A stretch of 64,000 nt of DNA from Chloroflexota bacterium (GCA_022824495.1 JAJDZU010000024.1:124001-188000), one strand, 5' to 3'; counted from the stretch's first letter, positions 1 through 8,246 are shown. Program-made: numbers and translations. The notes: a model not told the origin generated them from the sequence alone.

Positions 1-111
1 TAAGGAATCATTTCGGGTGCGAGGGACGCGCCGGCGGCAGCGGTCCTGACAAAACTCGACCGGCCCCGTTCGTGGTGAGCCGGGGCGCCGTCCCCGGCGG
101 CCCGACCGATT

Positions 112-131
112 GCCGAAGGGCCGCCTTCGGC
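112..131. promoter_or_regulatory. Inverted repeat upstream of MNT/HEPN pair
   Basis: GCCGAAGG and CCTTCGGC form a perfect 8-bp inverted repeat around a 4-nt centre, ending 33 bp before the preferred start of the nucleotidyltransferase gene. Toxin-antitoxin operons are often autoregulated through such dyads, so an operator or a leader hairpin is possible. If translation starts at the upstream in-frame GTG (position 72) the repeat would be coding. GC-rich dyads are easy to find in this genome, so confidence is low. Confidence 0.3.
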
Positions 132-164
132 CGCGACCGCACCCAAGCCCTTATCCTTGCCTGC

Positions 165-560
165 ATGAACGTCCCCGCACCCGGCGACTCCGAACCCAGT
201 GGCGATCGAGGACCGCTGCGCGTCGTCGAAGACCCCCTCAACCGCGAAACCATCGATGCCATCACCCAGCTCATCGTCGAGCGCTTCCAGCCCGAGCAAA
301 TCATCCTCTTCGGCAGCGTCGCCCGCGGCGAAGAGGACGACAATAGCGACCTGGACCTGATGGTCGTCCTCCGCCCCGGCGTCGACCCGCCCCACCGCGG
401 CAACCCCATCCGTCGCGCCATCGCCGAACGCTTCGTCCTCCCGGTCGACCTCCTGATTCGGTCCTACGAGACGTTCGCCGCCTACCGCCCCAATCCCAAC
501 TCCACGCTCAGCCGCATGCTGGAACACTCCGTGGTGCTCTATGACCGCCAGGCCGCCTGA
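165..560 (+). CDS. MNT-type nucleotidyltransferase (antitoxin candidate)
   Basis: This is a small nucleotidyltransferase of the minimal (MNT) type. The family signature is clear: GSVARG at residues 50-55 followed by D62 and D64 (SDLDLMV), the glycine-serine turn and metal-binding acidic pair of the polymerase-beta fold. Proteins of this kind act as antitoxins that AMPylate a HEPN toxin partner. The next gene encodes a HEPN protein and overlaps this one by 20 bp, so the two are translationally coupled. An in-frame GTG at position 72 would add 31 residues of poor, Arg/Gly-rich sequence. The ATG at 165 places the family N-terminus correctly and is preferred. Confidence 0.85.
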   Translation: MNVPAPGDSEPSGDRGPLRVVEDPLNRETIDAITQLIVERFQPEQIILFGSVARGEEDDNSDLDLMVVLRPGVDPPHRGNPIRRAIAERFVLPVDLLIRSYETFAAYRPNPNSTLSRMLEHSVVLYDRQAA

Positions 561-924
561 GCAGGTCTGGTTCGCCAAAGCCGACGACGACCTGGAACTA
601 GCCCGTCGCGCCCTCGGCCCGGGCCGCCCGCTGCCGGCCATGGCCTGCTACCACGCCCAGCAATGCGCCGAAAAGTACCTGAAGGGCTACCTGGTCGCTC
701 ACGACGTGCCGTTCCGCCTTGTGCACGATCTGGACTACCTCATCCAGCTGTGCGCGCCCCTCAACCCGGCCTTTGAGAGCCTCACCCCGGCCGCCGAAAT
801 CCTGAACGCCTACATTGCGACCGGCCGTTACCCATCCGAAGACGCTGAAGAGGTCGACCTCCAGGCGGCCCAGGAAGCCATCCGCCAAGCCCAACAGATC
901 GCCGACTTCGTCCTCCAGACCTAG
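541..924 (+). CDS. HEPN domain protein (toxin candidate)
   Basis: This 127-residue, mostly helical protein is a HEPN domain protein. Recognisable family parts are ACYHAQQCAEKYLKGYL (residues 35-51), the helix typical of this HEPN subgroup, and RLVHDL around residues 59-64, the conserved HDL region. HEPN partners of MNT proteins are usually RNases or nucleotide-binding toxins. The canonical R-X4-6-H RNase motif is not obvious here (only two residues separate R59 and H62), so ribonuclease activity should not be assumed. The start codon lies inside the upstream MNT gene, giving a two-gene operon. The alternative is a non-toxic HEPN nucleotide-binding protein of the same family. Confidence 0.82.
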   Translation: MTARPPEQVWFAKADDDLELARRALGPGRPLPAMACYHAQQCAEKYLKGYLVAHDVPFRLVHDLDYLIQLCAPLNPAFESLTPAAEILNAYIATGRYPSEDAEEVDLQAAQEAIRQAQQIADFVLQT

Positions 925-1283
925 CCCTCCGCCACATTCCCAGCCCAGGCTCGCCGACTACCGACGAGTCGGCGCCCGTGGCCTGAGAATCCCTTGACGG
1001 CTACCACAGATGCTCCGAACGCAGCGAGAACGCTCTTCCTCTCGCGGACGACCTTTCCGGGAAGGCGCGCGTCGGCCGCAACTGGACACCGCCCCCGCCA
1101 AAGTGGACACATTCGGCCGAAAAGGCGAGGGAGGGTTCCCCCTTTCATCCCCCACTCGCACCCCGGAAACCCGCCACGGTTCGCACACCGGGTCAATTGG
1201 CCGCGGAGAGCGCAGGCGCGCTCACGCCAACCCCTGCACCGTTACCATGACTCTTGACGAGACTCCCTGAATCCCTCAGCCCC
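925..1283. other. Intergenic region, no supported gene
   Basis: Reading frames here are short, arginine-rich and overlap one another on both strands, so I call no gene. Two TGGACAC blocks lie close together (1083-1089 and 1104-1110), and the second continues into an ATTCGGCCGA stretch that recurs near 31127. This could be a remnant of a mobile-element end but nothing else of an element is left. A TACCAT at 1243-1248, five bases before the TTG at 1254, is a possible -10 box for the following gene. Confidence 0.4.
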
Positions 1284-2612
1284 ATGCTCGACACCCTCAT
1301 GTCCGTCGACGAGGCGATCTTCACGCGCCGGACCTGCCGCAAGTTTCGGAAGGACCCGGTGTCGCCGGAGACCCTCACCAAGATCATCGACGCCGCGCGC
1401 TACGCGCCCAGCTCCTGCAACCTGCAGCTCTGGGACTTCGTGCTCGTCAACGACCCCGAGACCAAGGCCGAAGTCGCCGAAGAAACCCGCTACGTCCACC
1501 TGGCCCCGGTCTCGCTCTTCGTCTCCTACGGCAACAACTACACCCGCGAGAACTACGCCTGGGTCCAGAGCGCCGCCGCCGCCATCCAGAACATGATGCT
1601 CATGGCCCACAGCCTGGGCGTGGCCAGCTGCTGGGTCGACACCCTGGGCGATGTGGACCGCATTCGCCGCATTCTGGGGCTCCCGGCCGAGCGCGAAATC
1701 CTGGCCCTGGTCCTCTTCGGCTACCCCGAACTCATCCCCAAGGCCCCCCGCCGCCGCGCCATCGACATCCTGCTGCACTACGACAAGTACAAGGGCCGTC
1801 TCAACTGGCCCAGCAGCGACGACCCCGAGGAATGGACACTGGAACAAATCCGCGACTTCCAGATGGCCAAGATCCGCAACGGCGCCCGCTACAACAAACC
1901 CGTGCCCTCCGAACGCGACGCCGTCCTGGAAGCGCTCGAAGACTTCGTCGACGTGCAGGAAGGCCGCTGGCTGGACGTCCTGCCGCTCACCGGCCTCTAC
2001 ACCGAAGAGATCGCGTCCAGATACCCCAAAGTCGACCTCACCTTCGCCGAGATGACCGACCAGGTCTTCGAATTCGTCCAGGACCGCGCCCCGCGAACCC
2101 TCCGCCACGAGCTCTACCCCGACGCCTTCCACGAGGGCCCAGAGGGCTACGACGTGATGTCCCTGGTCTTTCGCCTCGAGGGCTACCCGCGTGACGAGCG
2201 GCGCCAGTTCCTCACCACCATGCGCCGCCGCATCAACGACGACGGCCAGCTCTTCCTGGCCTTCGTCAACCGCCGCTCCTACCACCGCCCCTTGCGCTGG
2301 ATGCGCGGCCGCATCGGCCACTCCGGCGTCGAATACGCCCTGGCGCCGGACCCCAGCCTCGGTCCCTTCAAGGCCGCCACGCCCGGCGAAATCCGGGCCG
2401 ACCTTCAGGCCACCGGCTGGCGGGTGCGCGACCGCCGCCACTTCTTCGCCATTCCCCCGGGCGACGAAATCGAGTTCCGCGCGGGTCGCAAGGGCCGCAA
2501 AGTCAAGCTCGCCGGCCAGACCCTCACCCGCATCAGCCGCCTGCTCCAGCCGGTCGACCCGGTCCTCGGGCCAGTGGCCCGCATCCACGCCTGGGACGTC
2601 GTGCCGGCCTGA
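1284..2612 (+). CDS. Nitroreductase fused to degenerate methyltransferase-like domain
   Basis: Residues 1 to about 190 are a nitroreductase-family flavoprotein: the IFTRRTCRKF entry motif, the APSSCNLQLWDF FMN-binding segment, and GVASCWVDTLG before the last strand. These enzymes use FMN and NAD(P)H to reduce nitro groups, quinones or related acceptors. About residues 220-440 resemble a class I methyltransferase (FRLEGYPRDERRQFL, then DGQLFLAFVNR, like the post-motif region). The SAM-binding glycine loop is missing, being LDVLPLTGLYTEE where DVGCGTG-like sequence would be expected. Alternative starts are TTG 1254 and ATG 1299; none has a good ribosome-binding site. The substrate is unknown. 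Confidence 0.8.
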   Translation: MLDTLMSVDEAIFTRRTCRKFRKDPVSPETLTKIIDAARYAPSSCNLQLWDFVLVNDPETKAEVAEETRYVHLAPVSLFVSYGNNYTRENYAWVQSAAAAIQNMMLMAHSLGVASCWVDTLGDVDRIRRILGLPAEREILALVLFGYPELIPKAPRRRAIDILLHYDKYKGRLNWPSSDDPEEWTLEQIRDFQMAKIRNGARYNKPVPSERDAVLEALEDFVDVQEGRWLDVLPLTGLYTEEIASRYPKVDLTFAEMTDQVFEFVQDRAPRTLRHELYPDAFHEGPEGYDVMSLVFRLEGYPRDERRQFLTTMRRRINDDGQLFLAFVNRRSYHRPLRWMRGRIGHSGVEYALAPDPSLGPFKAATPGEIRADLQATGWRVRDRRHFFAIPPGDEIEFRAGRKGRKVKLAGQTLTRISRLLQPVDPVLGPVARIHAWDVVPA

Positions 2613-2622
2613 GGAGGCTCGG

Positions 2623-4620
2623 CTACGTCGAGGTGCGAACCCGGTAGATCACGGCTGCGCCGGACGGATCCCGAAGGGCTTCCTCGAAGCGCCCGTCCGC
2701 CAGCTTCTCCTCAATCGCGGCTGCCTGGGCCTCGGTCAGCTGGGCCGGATCGATCAGCACGTAGCGCACGTCGAGTTCCTTCAAAGCGCGGTCACTTAAC
2801 TCCTGCTGTGCGCGCCAATAAGCGTGCCGGTACTGGTCGACCTGCGAGAGCGAGTGGTACCCGTACGGGGTGAACTGGCCGGTCTGGGCTGAGATATCAA
2901 GCGTGATCCCGGGCGCACCGCGGTTAAACAAGTCCACGGTGGTCTGCGCGCCGTGCACGGCCAGCAGTCGCTCGTGCACCGCGGTTTCCCGCAAGAGGAA
3001 GTCACGTGCGCCCGGCGGTAGCCGGTCCACCGTCACGGGTGGCTGCCCCACCATGCGCGGCCAGGCCATGGCCGATAACACGAACGCCCCGCACAGAAGG
3101 CTCGCCGCCAACAGCGCGGCGCCCCAGGCCAACCTCCGGCGCAGGCCGGCTGCCGGAAGCCCCTCGGCGCCCAGGATGGCCAGCGCGGGGACGGTCAGGG
3201 TGAACCCGGTCTGTGCCAGGCGGTTCAGATTCGGCGCGGACTCTTCGGCCCTCAGGGCGATCACCACGGCCACGTTTATCGCGGCGATCAGCAGCCAGGG
3301 AGTGGCGTCGCTTGCCCCGCGCCGATAGGCAATCCACCCAAGCGCGAGGGCCAGCAGCCAAAACACCAGCCCCCCGTCGACCAGGAACTCCGCGCTCAGG
3401 ATGGGGGTGTCATGCCGTCCCTGCTGAGGCCACGTCACCCAGGGGCCCGAGCTATTGAACCCCCAACTGGGCAGGCTGCCGAAATGCGCGCTGTTTGGCG
3501 CCAGTTCAAGACGCCCCAGGTCGGGGTCGTCGCCGAATGTCCCGGCCAGGACGCCGCTGGTGGTCTGGGCCAGCAGCAGAGCCAGAACAGTGACGGCCGC
3601 CAGCACGGCCGAGGCGGCCATCGCCTGCCGAGGCCGCGAAGGACGCCGCACCCAGAACCACAGGCCCAGCCCGGTCGGCACCGTCAGCATCAGGAACTCA
3701 TTGCTGGGCGCCAGGTAGACGAGCGCCGCCGCCGCGACCGCCCACGTCGCGAGCGAATACCCCCGCCAGATCCGCGTGACGGCTGCGATGGCGACAACCG
3801 CCGGAATCAAGCCATGCAGCGCGGTGACGTTGTGCGTGGCCATGGCAAAGGGACCGCCCAGGAACAGTCCGCTCCACGCGATCGTCTCGGGCGCTCCCAC
3901 GATTACGCCCAGCACGTCGCCCAGCCCCCGCTCCCGGATGGCCGCGGGCGTCAGTAGCCAATACAGCGGCCCCCAGGCATAGGCCACGGCCGCGCCGCCC
4001 AGCGCCCATCCCGGACCAATCCGGCCGGCCAGCGCCCCGTACAGCGTCAGCACCAGGACGACGGCGGTTGACGCCACCAGGTGAGGCATCACGGCCGGCG
4101 TCAGCACGTCCAGCAGGTCCACCGCGCCCGCGCCCAGCGTGTGCAGCGTGACGCGGTACTGGAGCGCGTATTCCGGCTCGAACGGATTGACCACCGGGAA
4201 GTTGCCGCGCGCGATGCCGGCCACCAGCCCGCTGTGCATGTACAGCGTGCCCGCATCCGCGCGTCCCACGGTTCCCTCGGCCCAGAAGGCGAGAGCAGAG
4301 AGATAGGCCAGCAACCCGGCGACCGAAACGCCGGCGATCGTGAGGCGGCGGTCCCGACGCGGTTCGGGCGCGGGCAACCGCCGCAGGACCAGCGCGCCAA
4401 GCGCGCACAAGACACCCGCCACCAGGAGCGCGCTGCCCACGGGCATGACTCGCGGCAGCCAGAGCAGCGGCAGCCCCAGCGCCACCAGCCCGACCCCGCT
4501 GCCCAGGGCGGCGCGACTCAGCCGCGTGGGCGCCGCCAACACGCTGGCGGCCACGCGATATCCCAGCGCGCCGGCGGCGGCCAGACACAAGATCAGCGCG
4601 GTCAGACTGAGCCACATCAT
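2623..4620 (-). CDS. Large polytopic membrane protein, possibly GT-C-like
   Basis: The protein has about 665 residues, with roughly a dozen hydrophobic segments spread over the first 540 and a soluble C-terminal part of about 130 residues that ends in a small alpha/beta region (LDVRYVLIDP, AAVIYRV). An early loop contains RADAGTLYMHSGLVAGI and FEPEYALQYR, acidic/aromatic loop sequence of the kind seen in membrane glycosyltransferases of the GT-C fold. That resemblance is weak and no specific family is recognised. The divergently transcribed neighbour is a family 2 glycosyltransferase, which fits a role in cell-surface glycan or lipid glycosylation. The start is placed at the first of two adjacent Met codons before the first membrane segment. 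Confidence 0.7.
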   Translation of the reverse strand: MMWLSLTALILCLAAAGALGYRVAASVLAAPTRLSRAALGSGVGLVALGLPLLWLPRVMPVGSALLVAGVLCALGALVLRRLPAPEPRRDRRLTIAGVSVAGLLAYLSALAFWAEGTVGRADAGTLYMHSGLVAGIARGNFPVVNPFEPEYALQYRVTLHTLGAGAVDLLDVLTPAVMPHLVASTAVVLVLTLYGALAGRIGPGWALGGAAVAYAWGPLYWLLTPAAIRERGLGDVLGVIVGAPETIAWSGLFLGGPFAMATHNVTALHGLIPAVVAIAAVTRIWRGYSLATWAVAAAALVYLAPSNEFLMLTVPTGLGLWFWVRRPSRPRQAMAASAVLAAVTVLALLLAQTTSGVLAGTFGDDPDLGRLELAPNSAHFGSLPSWGFNSSGPWVTWPQQGRHDTPILSAEFLVDGGLVFWLLALALGWIAYRRGASDATPWLLIAAINVAVVIALRAEESAPNLNRLAQTGFTLTVPALAILGAEGLPAAGLRRRLAWGAALLAASLLCGAFVLSAMAWPRMVGQPPVTVDRLPPGARDFLLRETAVHERLLAVHGAQTTVDLFNRGAPGITLDISAQTGQFTPYGYHSLSQVDQYRHAYWRAQQELSDRALKELDVRYVLIDPAQLTEAQAAAIEEKLADGRFEEALRDPSGAAVIYRVRTST

Positions 4621-4792
4621 GACCCGCGAGTGTGACGAGGGCGCCCGCGGTCCGCAATGGACGGCCAACGCTCGCCTAAACTGCGCAAGTTCGTGGCGCT
4701 GACGGCGTGGCGTGGCCGTTGATTGGTAGGGCCCCGCGGTCGTAGACCCGTCAAAGGTTGAAGTGCGCCGTCACGCAATCGAAATGGCCTCC

Positions 4793-5533
4793 ATGCTTCT
4801 AACCATTGTGGTGCCGGCCTACAACGAGGCCGAGCGCCTTGGACGGACGCTGCCGCAGATCCTCGCCTGGCTGTCGACGTTTCCCGAAGGCGGGCGAGTT
4901 CTGGTCGTCGACGACGGCAGCACCGACGCCACAGGCGACGCCGTGCGCGCACAGATGCCAGCCCACCCGAACCTGGATCTGATCACGCTGTCACAGCAGA
5001 GCGGCAAGGGCGCCGCGGTGCGGGCAGGATTGCTAGCGGCCTCGACGGAGATCGTCGGCTTCATGGACGCCGACCTGTCAACCGACCTTCAGCACGTGCC
5101 GGAGGCTGTGGCTGCTATCCAAAACGGCGCCGATGTCGTCATTGGTTCTAGAGCGCTGCGCCGCAGCGAGACCGTCATGCGGCAGCCGGCCTATCGACGG
5201 GCCGGCGCACGGATTTTCCGCGAGCTGGCTCGTCAGGTCGGTGGTCTGCCCGGTACGCCCGACTCGCAGTGCGGGTTCAAGTTTTTTCGCGGCTCCGTGG
5301 CGCATGATCTCTTTGGCTCAACCGTGGTCGAACGTTGGATGTTCGACCTTGAGATCCTTCGGCTGGCGCGGCACCGGAACTACACCGTTCATCAGCTCCC
5401 CGTTGAATGGACGAATGACCCCGACTCGCGGCTGCGTCTGACGGTGGACACGCTGCGCATGACGCGTGACCTGGCGCGAATCCGCTGGCGCTTCCTCAAC
5501 GGCCGCTACGGCCCGCCGGGACGACCCGACTAG
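4793..5533 (+). CDS. Family 2 glycosyltransferase (dolichyl-phosphate glucosyltransferase-like)
   Basis: This is a GT-A fold transferase of family GT2. It begins LLTIVVPAYNEAERLG, has VLVVDDGSTD (nucleotide binding) and FMDADLSTDL (the DxD-type metal/UDP site), then SQCGFKFFRG and a basic VEWTNDPDSRLRL segment. This arrangement is like the glucosyl- and mannosyltransferases that load sugars onto polyprenyl phosphate on the cytoplasmic face of the membrane. No membrane segment follows the catalytic domain, so it is a soluble or peripheral form. In-frame ATGs at 4763 and 4784 are possible, but the family N-terminus starts at 4793. The divergent neighbour is a large membrane protein that could use the lipid-linked sugar. 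Confidence 0.86.
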   Translation: MLLTIVVPAYNEAERLGRTLPQILAWLSTFPEGGRVLVVDDGSTDATGDAVRAQMPAHPNLDLITLSQQSGKGAAVRAGLLAASTEIVGFMDADLSTDLQHVPEAVAAIQNGADVVIGSRALRRSETVMRQPAYRRAGARIFRELARQVGGLPGTPDSQCGFKFFRGSVAHDLFGSTVVERWMFDLEILRLARHRNYTVHQLPVEWTNDPDSRLRLTVDTLRMTRDLARIRWRFLNGRYGPPGRPD

Positions 5534-5601
5534 GGCCAGCCAGTGCGTCCTGCCCGCCACCCATCCCTGGCCGCCACGACCGGCGGCACGGCCTAACCGC
5601 C

Positions 5602-6288
5602 ATGGGCGACCTGATCACCGCCACGCGCGAATTCCTGCTGGAGTTCCTGGAAGCCAACCAGTACCTGGCGCTGGCCATCTACGTCGGCGTGGAAGAGGCC
5701 GGCGTTCCGTTCCCCGTGCCGGCCGACACCGCCATCGTGCTGATGGGATATCAGGTCTACCGCGGCGTGGCCAATCCCGTCGCCGTGGTGGCCACCGTCG
5801 TGGTCTCGGCCACGGCCGGCGCGTCCGTGCTCTATTGGCTGGCCCGGCTGATCGGTCCGCGCCTCATCGACCGCTTTGGACGGGCGCTCCACATCACGCC
5901 CGAGCGGCGTGAGCGCGTCGAGCGTTGGATTCACCGCTATGAGGTGCCGGCGGTTGTCATCGGTCGGCTCATACCCGGCTTTCGGATCGTCATCACGGTC
6001 GTGGCCGGCGCGGCGCGTGCCAGTTTCTGGAAGTTCCTGCCGTCGGCCGCCCTGTCGGCGCTGATCTGGGCGGTCATTTACATGGGCATCGGCTGGGGTC
6101 TGGGCGATCAGTACGAACGGGTGGCGTCAGCGGTTGAAGCCGATCCCCGCGTTGGGTTCGGCATCGTGCTGGCCGCGGTCGTCGTTGTCGGCGGCCTGGT
6201 GGCGTTCCGGTTTCGTCGGCGCCTGTTCAGACAGGTCCGGATACGCAAGCTCGGCCGCGACGGCGATTCCTCGCCGCCACCGCCCTAG
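5602..6288 (+). CDS. DedA/SNARE-associated family membrane protein
   Basis: This is a DedA-family integral membrane protein of 228 residues. Diagnostic features are YVGVEEAGVPFPVPADTAIV near residue 30, the re-entrant segment with its conserved Glu and Pro residues, and IGRLIPGFRIVITVVAGAARASFWKF near residues 118-143, matching the family F/GRxxPGxR motif. DedA proteins are proposed lipid carrier or flippase proteins needed for envelope homeostasis; some recycle undecaprenyl phosphate. The C-terminus is a basic tail after the last membrane helix. The gene converges on the next one, with the stop codons overlapping by 4 bp. Confidence 0.88.
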   Translation: MGDLITATREFLLEFLEANQYLALAIYVGVEEAGVPFPVPADTAIVLMGYQVYRGVANPVAVVATVVVSATAGASVLYWLARLIGPRLIDRFGRALHITPERRERVERWIHRYEVPAVVIGRLIPGFRIVITVVAGAARASFWKFLPSAALSALIWAVIYMGIGWGLGDQYERVASAVEADPRVGFGIVLAAVVVVGGLVAFRFRRRLFRQVRIRKLGRDGDSSPPPP

Positions 6289-6695
6289 GGCGTCGTTCGC
6301 TCAGCCTCGCTCAGGCGTCCGTTGCGGCCGACGACCCGCTTGATCAGGGTCAGCCAACTCGACGAGCCGTGGCCGCGCCAGTCCAGGTCGTCCTGCAGTT
6401 TCATCAGCCGGTCCATGCGGCCCAGCCGCTCGGCCCGCTCATAGATGCGCAGCCAGACGCAGGGCAAGGTCGGGTCGGTCTCGCACATGCCGTAGACGTC
6501 GGTCCCCCCGCACGGCCCGTCTCTCAGCCCCTTGGGGCAGGCCATCGGGCAGATGAAGGCCGTGTCCTGCAGGATGCAGTGCCCGCACATCTGGCAGCCG
6601 AAGAGCGGGCGTTTCACCAGGCGCTCCACCAGCGTGAAGGCCTGAACCGGGGCGTCGCGCAAGGCTCGCTGCGCGGTCACCTGCGTAATGTTCAC
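6285..6695 (-). CDS. MTHFR C-terminal-type (MetV-like) cysteine-rich protein
   Basis: The central segment GCQMCGHCILQDTAFICPM, then CPKGLRDGPCGG and MCETDPTLPCVW, is the cysteine pattern of the methylenetetrahydrofolate reductase C-terminal domain (MTHFR_C, as in MetV). In acetogens such a subunit carries metal/iron-sulfur sites and works with the MetF flavoprotein in reducing methylene-THF to methyl-THF. Here it is a stand-alone 136-residue protein and no metF lies next to it, so the partner must be elsewhere or the role differs. The start is GTG. TATACT at 6733-6738 on this strand is a possible -10 box. Confidence 0.82.
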   Translation of the reverse strand: MNITQVTAQRALRDAPVQAFTLVERLVKRPLFGCQMCGHCILQDTAFICPMACPKGLRDGPCGGTDVYGMCETDPTLPCVWLRIYERAERLGRMDRLMKLQDDLDWRGHGSSSWLTLIKRVVGRNGRLSEAERTTP

Positions 6696-6764
6696 GGCGT
6701 ACCGCGACCCGTCTTGCAGTTCAGGTCGTCAAGTATATGGCCGGGGGCGCGCCGGCCCCCGCAC

Positions 6765-7382
6765 TCAGGTCGACGCGCCGCCCTGACCGGCAGCCGGCGT
6801 GGGCCTCACCGTCGGCGGCGTGATCCGGCGTTCCGGAATCAGCAGGCGACGCCCGACAAATAGCTGTGACGGATCGGTGATCTCGTTGATTTCGGCCAGG
6901 TCCTCCACCGTGACGTCCAGTTCCTGCGAGATCGCGTACAGCGTGTCGCCCGCCTTCACGGTGTACACGTCGGAGGCGTCGCCCCCGCCGGCAATCGGCG
7001 TCTCCGGCTGGACGCGCTCGCCGGGTTGCGGCAACTCGAGCTTCTGCCCCGCGAAAATGCTATTGGGATCGGCCAGTTGATTCTTGCCCTGCAGGTCTTC
7101 GACCGTGATCCCGAATCGCTCGGCAATGGCGAGCAGCGTGTCGCCCGGCTGCACGGTGTACGTCTGCGGGGCTGGCGTGGGCGTGGGGGTCGCCTCAGGC
7201 GTGGGTGTCGGGCTGGGCGTCGGAGTCTCGGCCGTCTCGGGCGTGGCCGTGGCCGTCTCGGTCTGGAGGCCTATGCCGCCGCCCTCCGTCGCCTGCGTGT
7301 ACAGGACGTACGCCACAGCGCCCAGGATCAGCAGCCCGAGCACTCCCAGGACCAACTCGCGGCGCGAACTGTCCAGCCCCAC
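6765..7382 (-). CDS. Membrane-anchored protein with two LysM domains
   Basis: A short cytoplasmic start is followed by one membrane helix (about residues 11-29), a Thr/Pro linker (residues 40-72), and two LysM repeats. The first starts at YTVQPGDTLLAIAERFGI and the second at YTVKAGDTLYAISQELDV. LysM modules bind N-acetylglucosamine-containing glycans, so the protein probably sits on the outer face of the membrane and touches peptidoglycan or another surface glycan. No catalytic domain is present. The start is GTG, directly after a GGAGGTGA ribosome-binding sequence. Confidence 0.85.
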   Translation of the reverse strand: MGLDSSRRELVLGVLGLLILGAVAYVLYTQATEGGGIGLQTETATATPETAETPTPSPTPTPEATPTPTPAPQTYTVQPGDTLLAIAERFGITVEDLQGKNQLADPNSIFAGQKLELPQPGERVQPETPIAGGGDASDVYTVKAGDTLYAISQELDVTVEDLAEINEITDPSQLFVGRRLLIPERRITPPTVRPTPAAGQGGAST

Positions 7383-7434
7383 TCACCTCCGGCGCTTCCG
7401 GGTGTAAAACCCTTCATGCGGCTGGCCGACACAG

Positions 7435-7445
7435 CGCGAGTATAG
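7435..7445 (-). promoter_or_regulatory. Possible -10 element for LysM gene
   Basis: On the minus strand this reads CTATACTCGCG and contains the -10-like hexamer TATACT, about 55 bp before the LysM gene. The identical 11-mer occurs upstream of the DUF3105 gene (53864-53874). No convincing -35 box is visible at either place. Confidence 0.35.
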
Positions 7446-7480
7446 GCACGCGACGGCGGACGCGGACGTACCATGCGTGG

Positions 7481-8209
7481 ATGCACGCGCTTGTACTGGC
7501 GGCGGGCTGGGCCACGCGGCTGGGATCCATTACCGGCGGCGGGCCGAAGCACTTGCTGCCCATTGGCTCTCGCACGGTCATTGATTTCGTGGTGGACCGC
7601 CTCGGCGCGGTTCCCGAGGTCGAGCAGGTCACGGTCATCACCCACGACGTGTTCTTCCAACGCTTCGTGGATTGGGCGGCCGAGCGGCAGGGCCAGACGC
7701 CTGTAACCGTCATGAGCGACGGCACAGACTCGTTGGATACGCGGCTCGGAGCCGTCGGGGACATGGCCTACTTCATCCGGGAGTCGGGCATCGACGACGA
7801 CCTTGTGGTGGTCGCCGGCGACAACCTTTTCGATTTCGACCTCGTGCCGCTGGCGCGAACGGCCCGCCGCAATCTGGTCGTCGGGCTCTACGATGTCGGG
7901 TCGCTCGAACTCGCTACCCGCTACGGCGTGGTCGAAATCGACGATGCGGACGTGGTGACCAGCTTCGTCGAAAAGCCCGAGCGTCCGCGCAGCACGCTGG
8001 CCTCGGCCGCCATCTACGGCATACCCCGCGAGCACCTCGGCGCCGTACAGGCCTTCATGGACGCGGGCGGCGACCCGGACAAGTCCGGCGAGTTGATTGC
8101 ATGGCTGCATACCCACGAGCGCGTACTGGGGCAGGTGTTCTCGGGTCGCTGGATCGACATTGGCAGCCCCGACGAGTACGCGCGCGCCCAGGCCGAATTC
8201 GGCGGGTGA
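7481..8209 (+). CDS. Sugar-phosphate nucleotidyltransferase
   Basis: The 242-residue protein has the nucleotidyltransferase signature LVLAAGWATRLG followed by GGGPKHLLPIG (activated-sugar synthases of the RmlA/GlmU-N type), the metal-binding VVVAGDNLFDFD and VVEIDDADVVTSFVEKP. Such enzymes join a sugar 1-phosphate to dTTP or UTP and release pyrophosphate. The C-terminal GRWIDIGSPDEYARA matches the end of this family. The exact sugar and nucleotide cannot be read from the sequence. No Shine-Dalgarno sequence precedes the ATG, but TACCAT lies exactly six bases upstream, suggesting a leaderless transcript. It may feed the epimerases at 14.9-16.8 kb. Confidence 0.85.
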   Translation: MHALVLAAGWATRLGSITGGGPKHLLPIGSRTVIDFVVDRLGAVPEVEQVTVITHDVFFQRFVDWAAERQGQTPVTVMSDGTDSLDTRLGAVGDMAYFIRESGIDDDLVVVAGDNLFDFDLVPLARTARRNLVVGLYDVGSLELATRYGVVEIDDADVVTSFVEKPERPRSTLASAAIYGIPREHLGAVQAFMDAGGDPDKSGELIAWLHTHERVLGQVFSGRWIDIGSPDEYARAQAEFGG

Positions 8210-8246
8210 CACCGGCCCTGCCCGCGGCTAGAGGGTCCTCGGAGTC

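Noticed and set aside
1242-2588. 448-codon minus-strand frame opposite the nitroreductase gene
   Set aside because: Composition is Val/Gly/Ala/Glu/His-rich without motifs, while the plus strand shows a clear nitroreductase.
4669-4792. Small structured RNA or tRNA between the divergent glycan genes
   Set aside because: No cloverleaf or conserved tRNA arm sequence can be drawn; likely only the divergent promoter region.
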